NCBI GenBank assembly: GCA_037176705.1
Contig: CM073887.1
Location: 89,848,348-89,912,347, forward strand
Length of the DNA stretch: 64,000 nt
Direction: 5' to 3'
DNA from: Molossus alvarezi
Taxonomy: Eukaryota; Chordata; Mammalia; Chiroptera; Molossidae
Shown here: piece by piece, positions 1-37,969 of the stretch
How positions within the stretch are numbered: position 1 is the first letter of the stretch
How the letters are laid out: each line of letters opens with the position of its first letter
The notes under the pieces: model-generated
The model's input: the letters and a program-made list of their open reading frames with translations, nothing else
Told to the model about the DNA's origin: nothing
Database searches by the model: none
Program-made: the position numbers and the translations under genes

Positions 1-2511
1 ACTACACACCCTCTTCTTCCCATTTCATCCCATGCACTTACCTCCAAAGCAGAAAATCCCCAGGAGCTTTGTTCACAGTTAACCAAGCTATAAACCATCT
101 AACATGCTTCAGTCTCAATTTCTTCTTGTAAATTTATCTCGTGAACCCCCAAATGTCAGTGCCTGAGAGGCCTCAGGGGTCTCTTCCCATCTCATGGACA
201 GAACAAGAGACTAAAGCCCAAAAAGGGCATGGGATGGCCTGTGATCAGTTACTCTACCTAGACCCACCCGACTCCTGCCTCCCAGCCAAGCACTCTTCTT
301 ATGGTTGAAATTGTTAAAGGCTGCTTAGGCCTTTCCCTGGAGGAAGGAACATATAATTATATATTTATTCATTCAGCAAAATACTTGTAGAGAGCCTATG
401 ACATTGAAAGATCTTAACTTTTTAAATTTCAGAAATGGGCCTTCACAACTGCTCAAGAGGTATAGGATAGCTGTGGATACCTGCTGTCACTTCTGCTTAA
501 TACTGCCTGGTTCCACTCTTTTAATCGTTTGATTTTTGCTCCATATTTAATTTAAATAAAACAACAGCAAGATTAGTTTAAACCCATGCTGAAATACTTT
601 TCCTAACAGTGGCTCCTTCTACCAGTGGTAACTAATAGTTCTTTTGTTTGGAGAGGAGGTGGCAGACAAGACAGCTTGAGCCACAAAGGCTTCTGCGGTG
701 TTGTCACACCATGATAAGTGGTCCTTTTTTCCTCTATGCACAGGGGGACTGGGGCACAGACCCTCCCCTTGGCTGTGGTTTTGGCTTTATTAACACAAAA
801 GGCTAGTTTGATTTTGCTAGGAGTACAGGAAAGCAGACATGGAGGACTAGGAGAAAGTACCCATCTTTGGAATGAGCAGTTTCCAAATCTCATTTGGCAC
901 ACCACTTCAGGCTGATAGAGGGGAGGCTGGCACTGAGTCCACAGACCCAACTGGCTCTAGAACATCACGTTGTTCAGTGTTTAGCTTATCTAATCAGATT
1001 TGTTCTTACCCAATGTTCACTAGGTCACCACGTAGACTCTTCCCCACCCCACAAAAGTTCCCAGTTAAGTTCCTACCTGGGGTCATTCAGGACCCAAGAT
1101 CAGGGTAAAGGAGCATCTAACTAGTCACAAACTCACAGCATAGGTTTGGCAGAAGTCTGCTTCTTAATATTCCTAAAGTGTAAGCAGTGATGTCTTCCTC
1201 CAGGCCTGGCTCCAAGGTCCTGAGAGGACTGGAACCAGGACAGACAGACCTGTGGCCACACCCTGCCCAATCCCAGCTCTGAGGCCCACCACACCGCCCT
1301 CTTCTCCCTTGGCAAGAGGGTTAGCGACCTTGTTTCACCTTCAGCTGGGCCACATCTCCTCCATCTTTTCCTCCTTGGAGATCAGGCAGGTTCTCACCAA
1401 ATATCCAACATCTGAAGATTAGAAAAAGGGGCCTGGGAATAGGTAGCAGCAAAATTTTCGTGCAGACACTAGGCAGAAAAGGAATCTTGTTGCACTTGTC
1501 GTTTGCTAACCCTTCTAGGTCACAGGAAAATCTAAAGTCCTATAAATCTCTTTACGCACAATTCACACCTTTGCCCCCAAATTTACTAAAATGTCCATGT
1601 CATTTAATGAGTACCCATAACTACTCATGATTTGGATTCATGCCCCAAGAAGCCAGCAGCAATTCTGACTTCAGCTGATATGTTTTGGGCTTTGGAGACG
1701 GCTCAGCCCTAGACCTGCTTCCCCGAGGCTGCTGGAAAGACATGCTCTTTGAAAGGCCCCAGTCACCTACTGGGAGGAAAGCCCATAACTCAAGGCTTCA
1801 CCACCACACAAGCTTTCCCACTGGTTTAGGAGCCCTCATTCCCAATTCATTCACAACCTATACTCATTCATTTGCGTCACCTGTGGTTCACATAAGTCCC
1901 ACATCAGTCCTGATAGCCCTTTCCCGGGGAGAGGGCAGGTGGACAACGTTTTGGACTTTCCACAACTGGATCTCTACTCTTTCAGGGAGATGATCTGGAG
2001 CAGAGAATTAGGGTGGTCAATCTACATAAATGAGGGATTGGGGCACTGTAGACCATGCTTGCTAAAGCATCCTCCCACAGTAGAAAGATGAGGGGCCTTA
2101 TCCAAATGCCTCTAACACAATAGATTAGTGCCTCTTTCCTAGACAAGGCTGAAAGAGGTCAATACTATTTCTGAAGACCTCATTATTAGAATTCCATTTT
2201 GATTAAAGTGATCTCGCTGAGCTATTTTGGAATAAAAATGTGGCTAGGTGCCTGGCCTCCCTCAGTGATTTCATGTGGCTTTCACAGGGGTGGGGGTTAT
2301 GCTGACCTTTGCTAAAATAGGTGAAAGGGTCCAAGCCAGCCAACATAATCACTCAAAGTCCAGGTGAGAGATCAGTAAATACAACGTGCCTGAAAGGCAG
2401 GCCTTGAGCACATTCCTCTGGTAGACATTAACTTATTAAATCGACCCTGATTGCAAAAATAAACTTTGCTCCCATCTCACCTGGCAACCGTGAAAGAGGC
2501 AGATTTCAGTC
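1..2511. other. Intergenic DNA upstream of LEAP2
   Basis: No exon, RNA gene or recognisable interspersed repeat was found here on either strand. Open frames up to 115 codons occur but none resembles a known protein. In human the small gene UQCRQ lies upstream of LEAP2; its protein is not encoded in this stretch, so it must lie further left. There is no Ves SINE in this segment, unlike the rest of the window. Confidence 0.6.
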
Positions 2512-2519
2512 TATAAAAG
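2512..2519 (+). promoter_or_regulatory. LEAP2 TATA box
   Basis: The motif TATAAAAG sits 56 bases before the LEAP2 start codon. Initiation is expected about 25-30 bases downstream, near 2540-2545, which would give a very short 5' UTR. The start site is inferred from spacing only. Confidence 0.65.
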
Positions 2520-2567
2520 AAAGTGGGAACTATACCTGGGTTTCAGGCTCCACCATCTCGTGTTAAG

Positions 2568-3289
2568 ATGTGGCACCTTAAACTCTTTGCAGCGCTCATG
2601 ATCTGCCTGCTACTGTTGGGCCAGGTAAGAAAAGGATACTCATGTGGATGTGCAGGGATGGTGGTGCTATAAGCAGAACCTGAGAGCCAGATGCTGTCCT
2701 GAGGAATGTTTCCTCTGCTCTGTCTACAGCATCCTGAGAATGACCATTCCTCCAAGATGTGCAGCAGAGTTTCAACTCTTCCACACCTAAGGTGAATTTG
2801 TCTTTGCCCTACAGGTAGATGGCTCCCCAATATCGGAACTGAGTTCAGCAAAGAGAAGGCTGCGGAGAATGACCCCATTTTGGAGAGGGGTTTCCCTCAG
2901 GCCCATTGGAGCCTCCTGCCGGGATGATTCCGAGTGTATCACCAGGCTATGCAGGTACTCCACAACCTGGGAGCAGGGCTGAGCCAGAGAGGCCTGGGAA
3001 GCTGGGCAAAGACCAGCACATACACAGACCTAAGAATAAACTTGGGATGAAGGACTTGAGGCTGGGAGCTTTTTGGAAAATCCTTCAGGAGTTAAGGGCC
3101 AAGGACAGCTCCACAAAGGTGTCATGAGAGTGGTGCTTTTCCTTTCTGCAGTCCTCCCTAAGCTTGGATAGATCAATCAGAAAAAGGAAACAGCAGGTTG
3201 GCTTTAGGCACTGCTACCTTTGTCTTAAAAACCACCTTTTCTTTTTCCTTAGAAAGAGACGCTGTTCCCTAAGTGTGGCCCAGGAATGA
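2568..3289 (+). CDS. LEAP2: Liver-expressed antimicrobial peptide 2 precursor, three exons, complete
   Basis: The coding exons are 2568-2624, 2815-2954 and 3253-3289 (234 nt, 77 residues plus stop), joined by GT-AG introns in matching phase. Residues 1-22 are a hydrophobic signal peptide (MWHLKL start, leucine run, then GQVDG). A basic prohormone site RRLRR at residues 33-37 precedes a 40-residue mature peptide that begins MTPFWRG and ends SLSVAQE. It has four cysteines, which in this family form two disulfides. The mature part looks identical to human LEAP2 as I remember it. Known roles are a secreted liver and gut peptide with antimicrobial activity, and an antagonist/inverse agonist of the ghrelin receptor GHSR; the N-terminal part carries the receptor activity. 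The ATG has a purine at -3 and the preceding TATA box supports this start. The gene converges on AFF4, which matches the human order. Confidence 0.97.
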
Positions 3290-3517
3290 TGTATATACCG
3301 GGGGAAAGGAGGACAGAACTCACCAACAGCAATGCTCCGTTCTATGGAATATTGATTAACTGCATACTGGCTGGAGACACAGTGAAGCAATCTTGTGTTT
3401 TTAATATTTAAAGACAGGTGTATGCTTTAAATTGGTCTCCGTTTCTTCTTAGAATGTTGATATTTAGATGATCATAACTGAACTTGTCAATTTAGAGTTT
3501 ATTTTTTTATGTATACT

Positions 3518-3523
3518 ATTAAA
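3518..3523 (+). terminator. LEAP2 polyadenylation signal (ATTAAA variant)
   Basis: ATTAAA lies 229 bases after the LEAP2 stop codon and is followed by T/G-rich sequence, so cleavage is expected near 3535-3550. No canonical AATAAA lies between the stop codon and this point. Confidence 0.6.
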
Positions 3524-3545
3524 GGTCTCACATTTGAAATTCTGG

Positions 3546-4204
3546 CAGTCTGGAATTTAAGCCTTTGAAGGGAAGAAAGTTTACTTGTTTACTATATGAA
3601 AAAAAAAAACACCAGCATTGCCTAATAATGATGTGTTGTTACTTCTCACTTGATCTTAGCCAAAAGGCCAAGAAGTGATGATGATGTGTTACTTCTCAAT
3701 CTTGAAAGTTAACAGCGAGTAGTAACAAAAGTAGTGAGAATTAACTATTTTTTTTTCAAGAAATCAAGAACACAACGGCAAGCTATAGGCATCAGTTTAG
3801 TAATAGATATGTGCTCAGCAAGTTCCTAAGCCGTGGCCCTGGATCCTAGCCTTTGCTCCCTGTAAAAGAACTCTTCAGTATGGTGCCAAAGACAGGCAAT
3901 GCTGGCACTTGCTACCTGATGATGTGCCCAAGTTTGTCTGTGACTGAACAGAAGGTAGAACTGAAAGAAAATCTAGTTAAATAAAACAATAAAAGCCCAA
4001 AGCACCAAGAACAGCAAAAAGGATTTGTCTGAGATTTCTGTTGGAGCAGGGTGAATTCTGATCTATGCAAAAGGACCCCTGGCCAGCAAAAGTGCAGAAT
4101 TTCTATAATCAGTAAATGAGACCTGGACTAGCGGGGCCAGATTTTTAAAGAGTCTAGCATTGGATCCTAAAACACAAAACAGAAATTACATGAAAAGGGC
4201 AAAG
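3546..4204. other. LEAP2-AFF4 convergent intergenic gap
   Basis: About 660 bases separate the predicted 3' ends of the two convergent genes. Apart from a short A run near 3600 and the U2 fragment, nothing is recognised here. Confidence 0.6.
3628..3698 (-). pseudogene. U2 snRNA 5'-end retro-insertion with target duplications
   Basis: Positions 3679 down to 3647 on the minus strand match about the first 33 nt of U2 snRNA, including the GGCCTTTTGGCTAAGATC core, with two changes near the 5' end. The rest of U2 is absent. The fragment is bracketed by a direct repeat (ATGATGTGTT...ACTTCTCA) at 3628-3648 and 3681-3698; the copies differ by a 3-base GTT. It lies in the LEAP2-AFF4 gap and is far too short to be a functional snRNA gene. 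Confidence 0.8.
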
Positions 4205-4228
4205 TGAGAATTGACAGTGTTTATAAAC

Positions 4229-4259
4229 TTTAATACAGAAAATCTATTTGATATTTATT
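4229..4259 (-). terminator. AFF4 distal polyadenylation signals
   Basis: On the minus strand AATAAA lies at 4259-4254 and ATTAAA at 4234-4229, about 5.6 kb past the AFF4 stop codon. Cleavage near 4205-4235 would give a 3' UTR of about 5.65 kb, in line with the long AFF4 3' UTR of other mammals. Other AATAAA matches upstream, for instance near 4530 and 5845, could be alternative sites. Confidence 0.55.
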
Positions 4260-5316
4260 AAACTTAGTTTCTCCAGCTATGGTTTGGCATTATACAAAGC
4301 ATCTTAATGACACAGTAGAGTTAAAAAGATCTTTACAAATTGAAATGTGATACCCTTGTCTCCAAATATTTTAATTGCCATAAATTTGTTTAAAAATACA
4401 CATTAAACGCATGTTTGACACTCTAAACTTTCTATAATCTCAATACCACAAAATACATATAATATACTATACAGATGTGGAAAAAAATCTAGTTAGTATA
4501 TAATACTTTGCTCACCATTAACAGCTTTATTATGTGAAATGCACATACTGACTTAGAAATCCTAGCTTTTGAACCCCAAAGTACCTCTGAAATTTTAACA
4601 TATTGCAACAAATAAAAATCACAGTATATAATTGAAATTTTGGTTGAAAATGTCAGATGCCTAAATATTTTGGATAAAAGAAATATAAAACAAAGATTTG
4701 GATCATGTACAAAACAAAGGCATCCAATCAGACACTAACAGTACCTTTCTGCAGAATCAACAAGGCTTCTAATTTATCAGCGGTGTTACCTCCCCTCCAA
4801 AACCCTCCCCAAATATCAAACCATTATTCACCAAATAATTTTAATTTCAAATAAGATAAAAGGATTTTCAATAAATATATAAGCATTTCCATCCTCCATA
4901 TACAAAATTTCTTAAAACCATTCAAAACGGAGGCTAGATAGAAATTTTCATAACTGTGCTTACCCACCCCATATCTGGTCCTCAAAGATGGTGCCTTTTC
5001 AGGTACTGCCACTTGGGCCAGCTCTGTTGGTGAGCCCCACCCTAACCCAACGCCAGTACTGTTGAATGCTAATGTCAGTGATTTGCCAGGTGTGTGCACA
5101 AAGTTATAAAATAGGGACACTTATTGAACAGCAACAACAAACTCAACAGTATGGATAATCATGGCACTGACTTGAAAGGCAGCATTTTCAAAGAGATATT
5201 TTCCAGAGAGGAACACAGCAAGTAGAAAACTCCAATGGTTAAAAGCTGAAAAGAAACTCCACGTGGAAGCAGGAAGAGGTCAAAACTGAATATTACTAGA
5301 ATTTCTGGGTGGTAGT

Positions 5317-5336
5317 CCCCCCCCCCCCCCCCCCCC
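5317..5336. repeat. Poly-C tract in the AFF4 3' UTR
   Basis: Twenty consecutive C on the plus strand, that is twenty G in the AFF4 transcript. Length is likely variable between individuals and error-prone in assembly. Confidence 0.95.
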
Positions 5337-8300
5337 GTTCATTTAGAGAGCCTTTTTTGTTTCTTTTTAAGAATGGCAATTTATGCTTAGCTGAGCAATG
5401 GTAGCAAGGAGAGGGTCAATGCCCACATTCCCGAAAATCAACTTCATTCCATGATGATTACTTAGGCTGCTATTTTATGATACTTCAAGATCTACAAGAC
5501 TTGGTTTAGACTTAACTCTGATACCTTATTCTGTGACCAAATTTTATCAAAAAGAAGAGACTTAGATGTTCTTTCTATTCCCTTTTCTGGAGACAGTTCT
5601 TTTTAATTAACCATAGGGTTTAACTGAATAGAATTAGCATCTGCTTTACTGATTATTAATAACTTTCTTCCTGTCACTCACCAGCTTGGTTCTAGGGTCT
5701 GGGGGTCTACACCAAATTTCTCCTTCAAGTGAGTATGTAAAAAATATGCTCACAAACATGACCAATTTGGCCTCTTGTCACTACATATTCCAAACTTATC
5801 TCTTCTATTTATCTTACAGAATAGCAACCTTAAATGTGCAATATTATTTATTATTGGGAAAAAGTCTGCCTCTCCAACACAAAGCTAAATGACATTGAAC
5901 TCTGTGTTCCACATAATTAGGGAACATGAGTTACAGGAGCCTATATGGTTTCGAAATGCTTTCCCAACTTTCCTAGGTTTTGTTTTGTTTTTGAAAACAT
6001 CACCACAATCTGCCTAAAATTAGTCATTCTAAGTAGATGTTCCTGAGACCCAGAAGCAAACTCCTATAATTCAAAATACACGAGGCCATTTTGTCCAATT
6101 AGCAACTGGAAAATTAAAATCCTTCCCACCCTGTAAGAGCCCTATTATACTACAACAAAAGGGCTCAAATATATTTTAAAAGTTAATTTACTACAAATGA
6201 TAGTAATTAAGCTTTAAAGATCTAAAAGGAATACACATTGCACCCCTGAACATTAATATTCAAGGTGTCAACAAGAAAGTGTCTTAGATCAATTTAATAA
6301 ATAATGTGGAAATAGTTGCACTAAGCTAAAATACTAAACACACACATTTTTGACAAACTAATTTCATGTTTTCATACATACATACATATATATAAAGTGT
6401 GTATGTGTACATAGTTTTAAAATCCAAAGTTGCATACCCTCACGCCTAGAAGAGTGCACAGCTACCTCTCCTCTGCACAACTAGGCATCACGGACTGGAG
6501 ACACCACTGGCTGCTCTGAAACTCCAGCGTGCTGCCGGCCTCCAGAGTCGGAACGTTCATTTAGAACAGGGCCTTTTGCAGGCGCTTGCTTCACAATGCA
6601 AGCTCATTCAATAAAGGTAATTTCCCAAAGTTTCTGTCATTAAACACAAAATGATGCTGTCTGAGCTAGCTGAGTAAACCTTTCCTTAATTAAAAGAAAT
6701 AACAAGTAAAAACAACAACAGTGAATCTAATAAAGCCACAAGTGTGTCATTCAAAGTGCAGCCCAGATGCCCAAGGATCTATCAGTGTGAGAACTCCTCA
6801 CAGCACAGGGGTGTGTAGGCATGTGCACACATTACTCTAGATTGCTTTTACTTTGGGGAATTAAATTAGTGATAGTCAATCTTCTACACTCTTCAACAAC
6901 TATAACTGTAAATTTATTGGAAGTACTCAATGCTTTTAGAGTCAGTCCTCAGCTACCTGCCCAGAGAAAGGCAAGCAATGGGCTGAATACTCCCCAGCAA
7001 GACGGCCTGGGCTGGACTGTAGAAGCTTGAGAATCACCTGGAGGGGAGCTCTTCCCACAGCCCAGCCCAGGTTGAGCAAGACTACTATGTAACAACTTCA
7101 TTCACCAACTGTGCTCCTGGGTGCCTGTAAAGAGCTCAATGGTGTAGGATGCTGACTCATACAAGTGTGGTCTTAAACAGCAGTCAACAGAGTAGTTTTT
7201 AAATAGTTGCTATTTCTAGAATTAACTATATATTAAATACAAGTCTCAGACTAAATAAGATTTTAGCCACTTGTCAAATTCAGTTTTAAATGGTTGGAGA
7301 ACACTGAAGACACCTACTGAGGAAGGAGGAATGGTCACCTGTAAAGAAGTCTACAGTATGTGCTGGAGCCGATGAAGACACAGACAGAACTTTTGAGATG
7401 GACTCAGGAGAGGGAGTGGTGTTTCCACAGAACATTACCTTAAAAATTCAATTATTTAGGATAGGATTTTGATCCATTGCCCATTACCACCTGGAGGGAA
7501 AAACCCACCACAGTGAAAAACTTGAAAAATTCATTCTCCAAGAGTTGGCCCAGTTCTTAGAGTATCTTAGAGCAGCACCATAAAACATGCAGGAAACTCT
7601 GCTTTAACAAAACGTCGGTGTGACCCTAGAAACGTTCCTGCTGCCTCTCAGGACTCACAAGAGACTAGAACACACTGAAACTCAGAAGTGCCCAGAGGCT
7701 GCTGTTGCTGACCATCTAAAAGCTCAGAGGATACTTTTTCCATTCCTAGGACATCACTGCAAATGAAGGAATCAGGTTCAGAGAAGTCAGAAGGCCAGGA
7801 CATACACTACTGGATTAACAGTGGCAAGTTTCTTACTGAATAACTACCATGGTCATGAGAAGTTGTCCTCTTAAGGAAAACTGTTCCTAAAACACACAAA
7901 GATTGAGTTAGAAAGATAGCAGAGGCGATTTTTCCAAGGGAAAAGGGTGCTCAACATAATTTGTAGACATCATTCTTCAATGATATGTAAAAACAGCTTG
8001 AGGTACAAAACAGTTAAGAAGCTCTAGAAATATGAAGCCACAGGACAATGAAAGTTCTCTAGCTTCAGAAACAAGTGTAAAAGAGACTCAAACAGAGAAT
8101 TCACTGCACCACTGGGCTTGGAGATTTTCTATCCCTTCTTTCCCATTTCAAGCCTTAGCAATCATCTATAAATAGCAGAATAATCCTTTTTTCTGATTGG
8201 GTGAATTCATTTTTAGAATGGGGAGGACAATTTTTTGAAGCAGCATTACCCAATAGATTAGACTAAGTCATTTACTAAAATATTAGCTTTTCTGAAATAA

Positions 8301-9879
8301 TTAATCTTTATGCAACCCCAAAGGAAGATTTAAAAGGAGAGAGAATTTAACATTGTTACTGCAGAAGACCAACTGTATGGGTGATCTGGTCCTAGTGTAA
8401 AACTTCATTTGTAAACAGTCCAGAGTCTTCATTTAAAGGTAAGATTTAAGGCACACCAGACACGATAGGGGCACTAAAAACAAGATAGAAGAAATATTTC
8501 TCACCTTTGACTCCTATATGCACCTTACAGGAAAAGGTACTTTGATATACAACTCTTACAGAGCTGGCTTCTTAAGCAATATCCCTACTCTCCACCCCTT
8601 CCCATGAGAGCTCACATTGAACCAAATTAGGGACTTTTCTAGTGTGAATTTTCTGATTCCATCAGAAACTTTTATCATCGGTGAAGGCCTTCATAATATA
8701 AAGGGACTAATTACAAAACCGGTTTAAAAGGAGAAATTCATAATCTCTACATCAAGCATTAGAACTCTAAGTTGTATAACAAAAGCACACACACCAAAGC
8801 TCTAGCCCATTCCTGTATCAGTCACTGCATGCTCCTATCAGAGCATAACAATCTAATGTGGAAAAAGATTTTTTAATGTAAGAATTCTGAAGAGAGATTT
8901 TACCTTTTAAACATCATCAATGAAAAGGTATAGGCAGCAACTTTCAGGATTTGGATCATCCTTTGCTCAACAATAACTTACATTATTTCAATTAAATGTC
9001 AAATAATTAGCAACACAAAAGAATACATGGTTTTAGTAAAATCCATAAAGTTCAAGATTGTCCTTTTATGAAAACCTTCATTTGATATGCTTCTCCTAGA
9101 AAGTTTGCCTGCCCTCTTTTGTAATGCATTAAATGCAAGTTGTAGTCACCTTGTGATTGTTAGTGTTATTAACACACATTCACAGTTCTTGAAATAATGC
9201 ATACCAAATCAGACATATTTCATTTTACACACATGTAGAATGCTATCTTCTCATATTTAAGTGATTTTCATATGTAGAAGAATATCCTTAATATTAAGTA
9301 TAAATTTTGCATTAATAAAATTGTAGTTAAGATCTGAAATATTATCAGGTAGTGGGTATAGAAAGAACATGTCCATATTTTAGATGAACCAACTATGACT
9401 CTTAGAAGAGCTACCACAAAAAGACATTATTAGGTAACAAAGCTCCTAAAGTATATAAATAAAAATGCCTACATTAAATTTATGCTAAATATTTAACAGG
9501 ACAAATTTATAAGCAGAAATAACTAAGTTTTAAACTAGCCCCAATGTGGGAACGTAAAACAATTAAAATAAATAGAATTTCAATTGATTACTTATGAATT
9601 GCAACTGGAATTTCAATCTTATTACAGATCACCGATATCATCTTATCAATATGCTGCAGATTTAAAAGCATTTAAATAATTTTTCATATCGGGAATATTA
9701 AAGGGGTCAACTGACATGATGGCTTTGGGTTATAAAAAACAATATATAACACATGAACAAGGGAGGAGAAAACCATTCCTCATTCTTAGTGTCAACTAGG
9801 TGGCATGTTATGGCAGTTTTCCTTCGTGATGTAACACAGTGTTGTGGAGAAAATCAGAGGCAACGAGAATGTGTCTAGT

Positions 9880-35369
<25,490 letters not shown>

Positions 35370-35620
35370 CTACAATAAATGGGACATATATTATACGGTA
35401 ACATTAAGTGAAAAATTTCATTAGCAAAAAATGCTTCAAATTAAATTATTCAATTCCAGCTAATTCAATGAAAAATTATGTTGAGTTCCTAAAAACACAT
35501 AAAAGAAACACAAAAGAATTTAATGATTCCACCTGATCAGCCTCAGCAATTATGTAGTCAATAATGGACTTTCCCAGAGCTTACTACAAAAAGCAAAAAG
35601 AAACCTAACAGTGTATCTTT

Positions 35621-35713
35621 TTTTTTTTAATCCTCACCCGAGGACATTTTTTGTACAGATAGAGTGGGAGGGAGAGAGAGGGAGGGAGGGAGGGAGGGAG
35701 GGAGGGAGGGAGG

Positions 35714-35751
<38 letters not shown>

Positions 35752-35908
35752 TCGACGTGAAAGGGACACATCGAGTGGCTGCCACCCACACGACCAACCA
35801 GGACCGGGGACAAACTGCAACCGAGGTACATGCCCTTAGCGGGAACTGAACCAGGGTCTCTCCGAACCGCAGGCTGACACTTTAACCGCTGAGCCAAACT
35901 GACCAGGG
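35621..35908 (-). mobile_element. Ves SINE 21
   Basis: TSD CTAACAGTGTATCTTT at 35605-35620 and 35909-35924. The CT-rich tail has expanded to GGGA repeats followed by GA repeats (35669-35747). Confidence 0.93.
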
Positions 35909-35998
35909 CTAACAGTGTATCTTTATCATTCATTTCTTTACAGCAGCATCCATGGTACTCATATCCTAATTTAAAGCCCTAGAAAAGCAAATGATTTA

Positions 35999-36253
35999 TT
36001 TATTTATTATTATTTTTTTATCCTCACCTGAGGACATTTTTCCATTTTTTTGTTCAGACAGAGCGGGAAGGGGAGAGAGAGAGAGAGGGAAACATCGGCG
36101 TGAAAGGGACACATCGAGTGGCTGCCATCCGCACGACCCAACCAGGGCCAGGGACAAACTGCAACCGAGGTACGTGCTCTTAGCGGGAACTGAACCCAGG
36201 TCTCTCTGGACCACAGGCTGACGCTCTAACCGCTGAGCCAACGTGGCCAGGGT
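35999..36253 (-). mobile_element. Ves SINE 22
   Basis: 17-bp perfect TSD (GAAAAGCAAATGATTTA) at 35982-35998 and 36254-36270. Confidence 0.93.
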
Positions 36254-36739
36254 GAAAAGCAAATGATTTAAATTTAAGATTCTTGGGCTTAAGAAAATGT
36301 TTAATTTTTTTAAGAAAAGGTAATACCAAAAACTGTATACTAGGGTGAAAATAGCTGTACAACGTATACAATCTCAAAATATACCACTTTTACAGACTAA
36401 AAAAAACCTACATGGTATTCCCATGTCACTGTACTTCCTCTCTCTGCTTCCAGAATCTTACAATTAGCAACTTGAAGAGACTGTCATATACTTATTTATA
36501 AGCCCTATACTAGCACAGTGCCTGGTATTCAGGAAGCATCAGTCAAAAGGAAGCCAAAATGCCACTGTCAGTGAAATATAAGTTTCCAAACTCAACTTTC
36601 ATGATCAGAACAGGTGTTTCACATGTGTAAAGTGTCTGTTTTTCTAGGGTAAGTACACTATGTAGTACTGAAACTACACAAACATCCCTAAATTCCTATT
36701 TAAAATAATCACAATCTCCCTTTAATTACATATTATCTG

Positions 36740-37280
36740 TGAAAGAAAAATACGAACAGTATGAAAGCTAAAATATAGTTTTGCTATTAAAAAAAGTTAT
36801 AACCTGCATCTGTGGTCAACTGATATTCAGCAAGGCTGCCAAGACACTCAATGGGGAAAGAGTAGTCTTTTCAACAAATGGTGCTAGGACAACTGAACAG
36901 CTATATGCAAAAGAATGAGGTAGGATGCTTACTTCAGACAATATTTAAAAAACTAACTTAAATAGAATCAAAGACCTAAATTTAATATCTAAAACTATAA
37001 AACTCTCCGAAGATAACGTAATGCCAAATCTTAACGACCTTAGATTTGGCAAAGGATTCTTACATATGACACCAAAAGCACAGGACACAAAACAAACAGA
37101 TAAATTAGACATCATCAAAACTAAGAACTTTTGTGCTTTAAATGACACCATCAAGAAAGTGAAAAGACAACCCACAGAATGAGGAGAAAATATTTGCAAA
37201 TCATGTTTCTGATGAAACTGGTATCTATAATCTATAAGGAACTCTTACCACTTGATGATAAAAAGACAAATAACCCAATT
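36740..37280 (+). mobile_element. Old L1 ORF2 3' fragment
   Basis: Typical L1 order: GGTCAACTGATATTCAGCAA, AACAAATGGTGCTAGGACAA, then CATCAAGAAAGTGAAAAGAC. It runs up to the RPS26 pseudogene. The reverse-frame open stretch 36945-37199 is a shadow of it. Confidence 0.7.
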
Positions 37281-37955
37281 CTCTTGGGTCCTAGCTTCCA
37301 AGACGACCAAGAAAAAAAGGAACAGCAGTCATATCAAAAAAGGCCACACACATGTGCAATATATTTATTGCACCAACTGCACCCAATATGTGCCCAAGGA
37401 CCTGGCCATTAAGAAATTTGTCATTCAGCCCAGCCAGTGTGGCTCAGTGGATTGAGCATTGTCCCATGGACTGAGAGGTCCTGGTTTGATTCCTGATCAG
37501 GGCACAAACCCGGGTTGCAGACTCAATCCCCAGTAGGAGGCAGGAGGCAGCCGATTGATGGTTCTCTCTCACATCTATGTTTCTCTCTCTTATCTCTTTC
37601 TCTTCTCCCTTCCTCTCTCTCTAAAAATCAATGCAAATGTATTTTTTTAAAAAAGAAATTTGTCATTCAAAACATGGTAGAGGCCTTAGCCATTAGAGAC
37701 ATTCCCAAAGTGAGTGTCTTTGATGCCTATGTGCTTCCCAAACTGTATGTAAAACTACATTACTGTGTGACTTGTGCCATTCATACCAAGGAAGTCAGAA
37801 TCATTCTTGTGAAATCTGGAAGAACCAAATGCCCCCACCCCGATTTTGACTTTCAAGTGCTGCCCCATGACCTCCACCAAGGTCCATGTAAGGAGCTAAT
37901 CCCTTAAGGACTGAAGAAAAGTTCTCTGGAAAAAAATAAAATGGAAATTATATTT
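37281..37955 (+). pseudogene. RPS26 processed pseudogene, split by a Ves SINE
   Basis: Intronless ribosomal protein S26 copy. The first part (37303-37427) reads from an altered start (ACG for ATG) through [19 protein letters not shown]; the second part (37670-37890) continues IRDIP, then [20 protein letters not shown] 225-bp Ves SINE separates them with a perfect 17-bp TSD. A frameshift follows near 37800 and the C-terminal frame is lost. A 3' UTR with AATAAA at 37935-37940 is retained. Ribosomal protein S26 is a 40S subunit protein; this copy is not functional. Confidence 0.92.
37428..37652 (+). mobile_element. Ves SINE 23 inside RPS26 pseudogene
   Basis: TSD AAGAAATTTGTCATTCA at 37411-37427 and 37653-37669, which duplicates pseudogene codons. 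Confidence 0.95.
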
Positions 37956-37969
37956 AAAAGAGAGGTGAG

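Larger units (their letters stand above)
4205..9879 (-). other. AFF4: AFF4 3' UTR
   Basis: This AT-rich stretch of about 5.7 kb follows the AFF4 stop codon in the same exon. It contains no Ves SINE and no L1, whereas the introns carry about one SINE per kilobase; this fits selection on a transcribed regulatory region. It includes a 20-base C run at 5317-5336 (G run in the mRNA). Open frames inside are short and unrelated to known proteins. Confidence 0.8.

Noticed and set aside
603..950. 115-codon minus-strand open frame upstream of LEAP2
   Set aside because: No similarity recognised and low-complexity composition; overlapping frames of similar size occur on the other strand.
1..2500. UQCRQ, expected upstream of LEAP2
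   Set aside because: None of the open frames encodes its protein; the gene must lie outside the window.
3647..3679. Functional U2 snRNA gene
   Set aside because: Only about 33 of roughly 190 nt are present and flanking target duplications mark a retro-insertion.
37515..37907. A 130-codon protein gene at 37.5-37.9 kb
   Set aside because: It fuses SINE-derived sequence with the second part of the RPS26 retrocopy; the start codon is lost and a frameshift is present.
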